NCBI GenBank assembly: GCA_018881555.1
Contig: JACAXG010000006.1
Location: forward strand, 1,178,001-1,242,000
Length of the DNA stretch: 64,000 nt
DNA from: Amblyornis subalaris
Taxonomy: Eukaryota > Chordata > Aves > Passeriformes > Ptilonorhynchidae
Direction of reading: 5' to 3'
Part shown: in pieces, positions 13,326 to 24,100 of the stretch
Layout of the letters: every line of letters begins with the position of its first letter
Numbering within the stretch: the stretch's first letter is position 1
Made by a program: the position numbers and the translations under genes
Notes under the pieces: model-generated
Databases searched by the model: none
Told to the model about the DNA's origin: nothing
The model's input: the letters and a program-made list of their open reading frames with translations, nothing else

Positions 13326-14998
13326 CTAAGACGTGAGCTGAAGCAATGAGCATACGAAGCAACAACCACTAGAAAAAAGTGAAAAACACATCAAATATTT
13401 GTATTGTACCAGTTAAGTTCGAACACAGAAGTCCCTTTCAGTAAAATGTATCCACAGGACAAAAGCATATGCGAAGCTCAGAAGGTCACCTAGAGCATTG
13501 ATTTTAACGTTTAAGAAAGAGGTCTCCCCTACGAAAATCTTTAAGCCAGGAAAAAACCCTTCAAGTAACAAAGTGGAAATGATCTGTTCATTCTGCTTGG
13601 CACTGTGGAGAAGGAGGGGGATAATATATCCCAAAAGAGTATGCATCTTTAAGATGTATAAATTCAAAGTCCCTAGAACACAAGTCTGCTGCCAGACCAA
13701 GTACCGTTTTTTCTTCCTCATTTAGGAAGTCAAGTGAAGTATGTCTGCTAAGCATAGGGGGATCATGTTGTGGAGCTAAAGCTGATAAGATCACACGGTC
13801 TGCTCGCCAGCAAGGAAATTTCATTGACACACACACCCAACAGACCTCTTCTCTTTGTCTTTTTAACGGCACCCTATCATTGAAAGCTGCAAACTGCATC
13901 AAATTCTACAAACATTCAAACAAGTATTTCCTTGACTGCCTTAGCACAGGAGGCCAAATGCTGCTCTCCTTCAGCTCTCCCTTCACATTCATTTCAGTAC
14001 CACTGGAAGAAAGCTGTGAGTGCACACAAACAGCAGNGTTGGCTCTGTGTAAGTCAGAGGTGGTGGTTATTTTAACCTGGCTTATGCATGTGACATCAAA
14101 AAAGGGGTAGCTGGACCATTTCTGTGCTATTTGCAAGATCTGCCAACTTCACTCTAATGCATACATACATACATACATATATATGTATAATGCATGCATA
14201 GTAGCTTACAATTATAAGAAAAACGCAATTTATTTATAAATCCGCCCTTTGGGACTCTAGAATTTTAGTGGTTAATTCACTAAATTCACAGGTAATATGA
14301 GTTGAACGGTCACTTTTCTTAACACAGTACCATAAATGCATCACTTTAAAAACTGCTATCATGGAGGCTAATCCAATAACAACAATGGCAGCAACAAAAT
14401 TCATTTGTCAGGACAAATGTCAGGCATTACAAAAATATGTCTCTGAAGAATTGCATTGTTTTCAAAAAATACACTGAAATATTCTATACAAGAATATAGG
14501 CATCACACTTACGAATCTAAATTTATAACCACTTACATGTATTAGCTATTCTCAATAAACCATCTACATTTGCTACCCACCTACAGTAGCTACCGTTTCA
14601 AATTGGGAACACCGCAAATTTGTGTACTTTCCCTGAGATCAGTAATCCAAAATAAATAGCCCTGCAAAGGTAACAGTGTAAACCCTGGATTTAAGTCTTC
14701 AATAAGAATCAGTCCTCAAAAGCCAAGGAGAACATTAAGCAAACGTAAACAAAGCGATCACTTCGTCAGTTTTGAGTTATTCTCAGTGACAGTGGAACCC
14801 TATGTGAGACGTAGCATCCAAACGTTGAAGACCCGTCATTTTTATTGTACAATANAGTTGTCCTAGTTGTTCACTTTCCTATCATTGAACCCCTGAACAC
14901 ATCCAGCTGTGATGTGGATCTCCAAATCGTGACCCAGATCTGCTCTTCCACTCTGCACAATCTTTACAGTGCCTTTAAAACCACTCTTTCTGAGGATC
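13300..14998 (-). other. IRF4: IRF4 3' untranslated region
   Basis: After the stop codon there is no conserved frame. The stretch is AT-rich with several polyA-like hexamers (plus-strand TTTATT at 14841, 14229 and 13320). The last is the best supported end, giving a UTR of about 1.7 kb. Mammalian IRF4 UTRs are longer, so transcription may continue to a weaker ATTAAA near 11480. The extent is inferred. Confidence 0.55.
14159..14190. repeat. (ATAC)n / (AT)n microsatellite in IRF4 3' UTR
   Basis: Four to five ATAC units run into ATATATATGTATA, inside the transcribed 3' UTR of IRF4. Confidence 0.9.
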
Positions 14999-15142
14999 TT
15001 ATTCTTGGATAGAGGAATGGCGAATAGATCTGTGATAATCCTCTGGACTAGTCACAAGTTCTGGTAAATCATAGCCTCTCAGCAGATGTCCACTGTTTTG
15101 TTGAGCAAAGTAATACAGCTGCCTGGCAAACATTGGTTCAAC
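14999..15142 (-). CDS. IRF4: IRF4 exon 9, coding part: autoinhibitory C-terminus
   Basis: The acceptor is CTTAAG before 15142, in the same phase as exon 8. It codes VEPMFARQLYYFAQQNSG, RGYDLPELVTSPEDY and HRSIRHSSIQE, then TAA at 15001-14999. In mammals this segment folds back on the DNA-binding domain until PU.1 binds. The length (47 codons) and ending agree with the mammalian protein. Confidence 0.95.
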   Translation of the reverse strand, partial: VEPMFARQLYYFAQQNSGHLLRGYDLPELVTSPEDYHRSIRHSSIQE

Positions 15143-18100
15143 CTTAAGAACAGACAAAATGTTAATCAGACATGTGGCAAAACTTCACACTCCTCACCTT
15201 AGTTATTTATGGTGGTTTTAAGTTAAAAACAAGATGGGACAAAACAGTTCTGCTCACCAGAATGGGAACACAATTTCAGCAGTCTCACTAATCTCTGTTT
15301 TAAGCTAGGTCTTGCCTCGCCTAGCCTAGCTCTGCTGCCAAGTGCCTTACTACCTGCACACATTCCTTACCTTCACGGCCTTCATTTAGAAGGGCAGGTA
15401 CCAGTGACACAAATGACGTATCAAAAATTGCAGCCTCTTAGCCAGCCCCAGGGTGTGAGTGATACCCACAGGACACACATGCCTACAGCCACTCGAGGTG
15501 TCTAAATACATATGGAACACAACAAAAGTCTTGTCTGCATTGCAAAGTACTTTGTGGACTTCACTTGAAATGTTGGAGCTCCCAGGCAGGCTGAGATACG
15601 TCGCCAAATGACTGTGTCTTANGTTAAGACTTCAATGTAACATCAAGGTTACTCTTGTTTCTGTTCATTCAAGCTCTGATGAGGAATTTATTCAACCACC
15701 AAGTGGGATTTGTATGAGTTAACACCGCCTTCACTTCTGTCTCTTCAGAAACCACCATTCCCTCTCAGGGCTTTGGGCTCTGACTGTAAATATTTGAGCT
15801 GTACACAGAGAACAAACACCTGAAGATCTCCTTACTCTCAGGGGAGGACAGGCTGGATGACACTTCTCCATAACCCTCTCCTGCTGGTCAGCCAGTCCCT
15901 CCATACTAAAAGACGCAGGCACTGTTTTGAAGGAAATAAATGTCGTGGTGGAGATGGGAAGGCAGTGGGACAGGTGAGCCAGGCAGCTTCCAGTGCATAA
16001 TGGTTTGGTGGGATGGTAGAGCCCCCCCAGCCCACGAGTCAGGACAGAACAAGAGGCTGAACAGGTTGAGCAATTGGTNAAGGGGAAGCAAAGCTCTGGA
16101 AAGAGCAGGAGATACAGGCTCACAGAGAAGATACTGGGACAGGAGATGGGTAAGGGGGCTGGAGAGAGGATGCTAGCAAGGAGGGATGGAAAGCTGGAAA
16201 GCCAAAATAGGAATGGAAAAGAGCTGAAGGAGAGTCAGGGATGGGCAGCTATCTCTAACTAGTCATTGCGCAGCTCAGGATGGATTTGTGAGCTTCTTAA
16301 CTTCCACACCTGAGCCTTCCTAGGCAGCAGTGTGGCAGCAGGAAAGCTACACAGCTAAGGAGAGGCCACACCTTATGCCAAAAGTCTGACTTGGAACCCG
16401 TGCTGCTACTGAAGGGGCTTTCGAAAAATTTAAAAGAGACACCAGTTTTCCTCTCAAGGTTGCAGTTAGCTAAGCCCTGCCACTAACGTGTGCATTACCA
16501 CCTCTCTTGTGGTTTTATGGGCCAATACAGCCAATTCAGAAAGTACCTGGTCTCAGTCTCTGTCATCAGCCTCTCTCAGAGAGCATCCCGAAACACCAGC
16601 TTTGAGTGTGTGTGAACTGTGGTCAGTCAGCCCATGAGCCTGACAGCTACTGAAGCTTGAAGCTGCACAGGCAGCCCCTGTGTCCCNTTAAGGGCTGAGG
16701 TCCTTGAGATGCAGGCTGGGATTCTGGAGCACCTTCAGGTGCAGTGGGTGTAAAAGCACCACATCCTGCACCAGCCAGGCAGTCCAAGGAGCTGCACAAC
16801 TGGGCTGCTGATAACAACACAGCCCAGNAGTTCCAGGGTGCATTTCAGCTTTAGGGTTCGACGGGATTTGCAACAGATCACAAATTATATTTATGCTCTA
16901 CAGAGAGGGAAAATCAGGAGCTCTGCCATACTGAGGGCTCCCACTAAGTCCTTGGCAGATCTGGGGATTAAACCCTCCTCTGTGAAGTGCTGCATATTCA
17001 AGAATTTCCCTCATAACCTACATGAGGTACAAAAGCCTGACTGGCAGNTTCATATCCTCCAAGGAGCGTGCTTCTTTTAGGTAAGGCAGAAATCCTACTT
17101 ACATGGGCTGTAATTAGTTTCCTCTGCCTCTGTGGATCTGGAAATTCCTCCCCAAAGCACAGAGCGACCTGGTATCTCGGCAGCGGACGTCCATGGTGAG
17201 CAAAGGCTTGCAGCTCTGGGAAAAGAGAAAGTACCACGTTGTAGAATAACCATGGGAGACAGGCAAGCACCACACAGCTACTCGCTCACTCTCGCCACCA
17301 GCATGGGGGAGAAAAACAAAATGGCAAAAGGAAAAAAAATTGTGGGTTCACATAAAGACAGTTTAATGGGCAAAAAGAGAAAAAACAAAAAGAAAAGACA
17401 AAACAAAGAAAAACAAGTGATGGAAAAAGCAATCACTCACGACCGGCTGACCTGTGCACAGCCAGTCCCCATGCAACAGCAACCTCTGGCAAATTCCCCC
17501 ATGCCCTGTTTTACTGCAGAACAAGGTCATATGGTACGGAATATCCCTCAGCTTGGGTCGGCTGCCCTGGCTGTGTCCCTTCCCAGACTGTTGTCCACTC
17601 TAGACTGCAGGCTCTGAGGGCAGAGTGAGACGTGGAGAAAGCCTTGACATTGTGCTTGCACTGTTCAACATCAGCTAAATTGTCCCTGTGTTATCAGCAC
17701 TGTTTGGGTCACAAATCCAAACCATGGCACCACACGGAGTCCTATGAAGAAAATTAACTCTGTTCCAGTCAAAACCAGTATAGGCCACTAAGACAGACTT
17801 TGTGGACTACCCTGGAATACAGTGGGAGAAGATAAAGTAACTCCAGGAGAGTATGAGAGAGGTCAGGAAAAAGACAGGAGGTAAGCAGAAGACATTGAGT
17901 TTGGAGACTTCCCCTCAGATCAAGGGGAGCTAGTTACAACACTGCAATTTTTCTGTTTGCTTTGTCTTACAATTGATTTCACATGCACAAACCAAGACAT
18001 GTTCCAATTAGTACTTCTACGAGATGCCGACAGCAGAACCCCTGGAGCAGACACTGGAGGTAGCTGGGAACCATTCAAGCAGACATCCAAGAGCAGCACT

Positions 18101-21100
18101 GAAACCAATGGCTTGGTAGAGCCAGAGATTGAAAGTACTGACAGGCATGAAATTCAGCCACAGCCAGACAATCACGGAGCCGCTGCCATCAGTGTGCCCA
18201 GTGCGGAACACTGAGGTAAGGAAAGGGCAAGGACTGTACTTAAGCCATGTACCAAGCCAGCAAAAGAGCCTGCATCTTCTGTGCTCCTGCATTCCCTTCA
18301 CTAACTCATAACTTGTGCAAAGTGAAATGGTCACATTATATTGTTATTCTAACAGTCAGTGTCCCCTGTGAAAGACAGCAGGGGAGGCCTTTATAAGATA
18401 CTTCCACTCGGACCAAAATCACCAATGTTGCAGACCAAGTGTTGCGTTTTAGATACTGCATTTCCATCCAGAAAAGAGAAAATTCCATCTAACACAATAT
18501 CCCTGTTAAAGTCTGTGTTAAGTGCNGTATTTCTACACAGCTGATTGGTAAAGATTTCATTTTAATTTATAACCCTGTTCATGCTTTCCGGAAAAAGTTG
18601 AAATGAATATTAAACTCTATGTATTATAATGGAGCACCCTCCCTGCTATGGAGGGAAAGAGAGCCTTTGAACCTGACATGACAAATGCATCTTTTCCCAA
18701 AATATACCCCTGCCATTCNTACTCTAACTGTAAGCTTTTCAGACCAAGGTGTGAATTCAGTGGCTACCACAAAAGCATCCCAACCCTGGCTTGGACTCCT
18801 GGTATTACTGAGAGGGTCAGTTCTATAAGTAAAACAATGGGTGTTACTCTGAGTAAAACAATTGGTCGCTTAAAACATGGAGTAAAGCATAGTTTTCTAC
18901 AAAGTCTCCCTCAAAACCCCTGAAAAGTGCCATGAACTTTCTGGGGATATGCCAAGAGAAAAGAGATATTTTCCATGGGACCCTGCTTCCCTCTGTGCTG
19001 CTACAGGACANGCAAAGATGATCCACCCAAGGCCAATCCAACTACACTGCTAGTGTGCAACTTCTTTCACCTTCCTCCCTCCCTTATTTTGCTTGGCCTC
19101 AGCAATTCTCCAAATCCCGAAGACCTGTGGGAGTGCCCATGGCACAGACTTGGAGAAGAAAGCCCTTTCTTTCCCAGGATAATCATGGCTTGAGGTCAGT
19201 CCTGTGCTACTCCAAAACCCTCCACTTGCTCATGCCCTTTCCATGCCCAAGTGCATTCTCCAACACCAAAGGGCTCCCCATGTGCCTCCCCAAATCTTTC
19301 CCATCTCCTAATACTCTGGCTCCAGCCACCTCTCTTCTGTCCCACCAAACTTTGCCTGGCTGCCACCCTCACACTCCAAGTTCTTTCCCTCTCTCCTCCT
19401 ACTCCCCACCCAGCCCAGTTTACTACACTTACAACGCATTTCTCTCTCTCCACAGAGACCACTCCTCTGGTTTTTGATTCATTGCCCCATTTTAGCTTTC
19501 TCAGCAGCAGAGGCTTCTCAACACAGCCCAATGCTCCAGCGCAGTTTGCATCGTAGGGTCCAGCTCCTCAGTGGTTTCCTAACAGCTGTGGTTGGTCCAC
19601 AGCAGTTCTGCATCTGTCCCTTTCTCTGCTGTTCAAGATTCCCGCTCCTGGCAGAGATTTCCTGCCTCTCTTCCCAGGGCAGCCCCAGTTTCCCAGCATA
19701 GGGGAATCCCTGAGCTTGCCTGCAGGCTGGGACCTCAGCACATTCAAATAACATGCAGATGTGAGAGGCCCATGGCAAGTCACTTACAAACCTCACCAAG
19801 CATCATCACATGCAAAACTCACTTTGCACACGCCACAGACGGTGACTTCAACCACACGCCTGGGTTTGCACAGGCACTGGTGCATAAGTAATTTAGGAGG
19901 GGTGTAAAATAACTATTGCTTGAGCTTATCTTTGGGGTTAGGTGTCTAAAAAGAGATGTCCTGTCAGCCATTTGGAAGAACCCAAAGCACATCTAAAAAA
20001 CCACCCGAGAAAAGGGAAAGGGATTTCCAAAACCATCACCAGGCACAGAATTATACATCTTTAAATTAGCATGTGATTGAAGCCCAAGCCAATACCCTGA
20101 CCTCAAATTCCCCTTTCTAACTGTCAATTCTCACATCTATTTCAGATTTCTCTCTTTAAACACATTTTTTCTTGACTGTTTCTCTAGGATGGTGCATTGA
20201 CCCTGGAATATAAAGAATGCTGAAGCTGCTGGTTTGGATTTAGTTTCTTGGGGTTTTTTAAATTTTGCAAGACATTATTCCCCTGAGAGTGTCATGCCAG
20301 TGCTGATGCCCTGTTCTAGTAAGAAAACACACCAAATCACAGGCACTTAGTTCACCTCTAAGAGCTGCCAGAAATATTAAAAAAGGGCCAATGTCTATTC
20401 CTGCTGCCCAAGCTGTCCTCTGAGACAGTGACCATTTCCCACCAGTTCCTCTGGGTGGACAGATCTCCTTTCTCTAACTGCTCAGGTGTGCTGGGAAGTG
20501 GGGTTGACGCTTTGCCCCTTCCCTTCATGGGCTGGAAGGAGAAGGCACTGTCCTAAAGCATTCCCTTGCTCCCTCTGCACTGCCTTGTGCAAAATGAGAC
20601 CTTCCCACCAAGCTCTGGTGAGGTATGCACCTCATTGCTTAGAATATTAGGCAATCCTGAAATTCCAGAGCTTGTGAAATCCTTTTCACCTCCAAGGTAT
20701 CTCCTAAACATTGGCACAGACTGAAAAGAAAGTTTTCTACTGAAATTTGTATACTCTGGGCAAAACCTCAGGCTCACTCTGGGTCTAGCTGAGAGAAGCG
20801 TGAGTGCAGACCACAGACCTGTCCAGAACTTAGAAGCAGATCCAAGACCAGGATCCACTTTTCTACACCAATTTATGGAAAGACTATTTTGTTAGGTTTC
20901 TCTTTATGCTTTGTATAGAAATGCTTTGTATAGAAATGTGGGGGATTGGGTGTCACCAGCTGAGCCTCAGTTCACTCCTGCTGGTCTGTGCAGGGGCATT
21001 GAATGAGCAGAGAGCACAGAAATTTACAGGACTACTCAGGATTCAACCACCCCTTGGCTGCACTTGCCCAGAAGAACTGAGGGGCAATTCTCACTGTAAT

Positions 21101-24100
21101 TCGTAAGGCAGCGTGAAAAGAGCACTCCCATACAACTGATGTGGACAGGACTGGGTAGCATCTCCCAAACAATATCAAAGCCATAGTGGGAATTACCTGC
21201 TAAAAACTGCTGAGTATCGAAGAGCTTGCATGTTTGGTCCCGCTCCAGCTTGTTGGGTCGGTCACTGCAGAGTGCCAGAGGCCCATCCCAGTAGATCCTG
21301 CTTTGACAAAGTCTCTTAGCGTAGAGGCCATCAGGTGCCATCCATAGAATTACTCCTCGTTCCAGGTGGCTCAGTAGTTTTTCTATGTTCTTCCTCTGCC
21401 CATTATCCTCTGGATAAGGGAAGATAACTTGGTCCAGGCTGCTGACCTCATAACTCTGGCCATGGGATATCCTACAGCCTTCAGGGCTGGAAGTTGTCAC
21501 CTCCTTCACCAGTATTTCACGGTAATACAAGCAGATGTGGAGTCGACAGTCTACAGGGAGAAACAAACAAGCAAACAAAAAAGAATCACTGTGATACATT
21601 AGTGTGCATGTTTTATGTTTCAGATCTGTGCTAAGGCCAAGAGACAAGTTTGCAAGAGATTACTGAGCTCAATGGTCAGCAAAACCCAGAAACTCATATT
21701 AGTAAAATAATATAAAGAATATAAATACTAAATTTTTTGGGGCACAGTAGCATTAATGCTCTCTCATTTCATTAAAAGGGCTACTGATGTGTGGGAATTT
21801 GGTAGGAACTAAAATCCCACAAACTTCACATTTCCATTTAAAAGGAAAAATCTGCACACAAGAAGTTGATGTTGGTCACATTTTCCAAGTTCACGTCACA
21901 ATTAAACCCACCAGCTCAGTACACTTCCTCAGATTTAATAAGGAAGTAGCTGTGTTCCCCCCCCAGATTTTGCATAAAAGAGGCTTCTGTACAGGGGACC
22001 TGCAAACTTGCACTCAGGCTGCCCGGAGAGAAGTGACTGCTGGCTCCAGCTCCAACAGGGCTGTACCCAAAATGCCCACCCTTACTTTCAAATGGACATT
22101 TGGTCAACTTGGCTGACTCCTAAGAATTCACACAGCACTGAAAANACATATAGGTAACACCTATTTGTGTGTACAGTATATGTTTACATATACACACATA
22201 TCTACACTCAGACTGACCCTGATTCAGGAGAACAATCCCGCTCAAGAAACCCACCACATATCACGTTACAGGTTTATCCATTATTTCTGTGAAAAGCACA
22301 TTCCCACACCTTTTCCCAGTTATTTAGAAAGTCCCCTAGCACCCGGACCTCTGCAAACCTGGCTGAAATAACTACCCTTTTCTTTCCTGAATGTCTTGTT
22401 TTATCACCAGGAAAAATTAAGCAGAGCAAAGGCAGATGGCACCAGCAGGAGCACTACAAGGTACCCGGGTAATGCCAATTTTTGGGGGGGCTCCTCCCAA
22501 ATTAAAAACTGAGCCTTAAGTCACTGAGCCCCCAAAATTTCCAAACTCCCCTGGGAAGGCCTGATTTGGTGTCTCACCAAAGCAACCCAGCACTAACACC
22601 ATGACCAGCAAAGCACTTCCATTAGCTTTAACCTCCATCCCTTGGACCTGGGGCTAGAAATGCTTAAGTAGCCTGGAAAACTGAGGCTTAATACCATACA
22701 CCAAGTTAATTCCTTAGAGAGGTTTCTTTTTCTTCTTCTTCTTTTTTCCTTTCATCAGAAAGGTACCTGTGCAAGTCAGAANTGGGAGTCTCTTGTCAAG
22801 CTCCCCAGGAAGCCTGGTGGGTTACAGGCCTTACCTGACAGAGCGAGGGCTTCACCAGACCTTATGCTTGGCTCAATCGGGATGCCAGGAGTCTGGGACT
22901 CGGGAGGAGCACAAGCATAAAAGGTTCCTGTCACCTGACAACCTGTGTTCACAAACAAAAGTCAGTGACAGCGGCCTAAATCNTAGAAGAAAAGCTAGGG
23001 CAGAGATCACAGCAATGCAAAAGTGAGTTTTTCTGGGCACCAACAGGAACTCTCTCTCTTTCCCCTTCTTCTTAAAAAGGTCCTATTTCCCCATTTCTCC
23101 AGGTAGGCCAACTCTACCAATCACTCCAGATGTTACCTGGACTGTATTTTTATTTGGGTCTGCATGAAATACTCCTTTAGCATTTCAATATTCCCCCTAG
23201 TCCTTTTCTTTACCTAACGTGTTATTCCATTAGAGAAATAATTTACATTTTTAACTAGAGTACAGTGCTCTTAAAAGTCGCCTGCATAAAACAATTCATT
23301 TTTATGAGGAATTTTACTAATGACGGGTATAACAATAAAGCTGGGATTAACACTGTTTAAATGCAGGTAAAGAAAAATGTGCAGCAGGAGATTATTAGGG
23401 TTTTATTACCAGGACTACTATTAAACTGTTCCAACAGATGCTTTTCAGTAAGTGGATTATACCANGGGCAATTGATGTTTTTCCTCTGTTTCTTAATGCC
23501 AATAAAAGTCTGGGGGATGATGCAAGCNACTTGCACATTATCCTTCCCAGTGGCAGAACTCACCACAATCAGGAGCTGGAGCGATGTGGATAAAAGACAC
23601 TCGCAATCTTGACACGTTTTAGAGCCCAATGAGAAACCCAACACCAGCCACTGACAACTGCCTACAAATTCAGCCAAGTATCCAAATGCGTTTAACTGCT
23701 GCAGTGGATGTACTTCATGGCAGAGCTCATTCTGCTTGCTACCTTGATTTTTTTATTAGCAAATAATTCAACTGAAAGCAAAGAACTCTGCCTAGTAATT
23801 CCAATATACTGCCAGCAAAAGTTGCAGTGCACTGAGCATTTACTTTTATCAGATCTGCATCAAAACCTCTAAGAAAGCTATCCCCTGAAAATGCAGCATC
23901 TACTCCAAGGAGTCCTTTCTTGCTTTCCATCCTTTTCCACCCTTCTGAACCAGCTGCTTCTCCTCACAAAATAAATGCCTGCATCCTCACATGAGTTATC
24001 CTGCACAGGTCTACAGCACAAGGTTCACTTTCTCTTATCTTTTATTCCCTGCAGGCTTCAGCACTGNCAATTTTCACAACTTAGGCTTTTTCCTAAGCAT

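Noticed and set aside
13413..13902. Open frames inside the IRF4 3' UTR
   Set aside because: Short, without motifs, and between the stop codon and the polyA signal.
21036..21196. Extension of IRF4 exon 7 frame past TTTTTAGCAG
   Set aside because: A good donor at 21196 and the exact in-frame join to exon 8 (GAG CTG CAA) show that the extension is intron.
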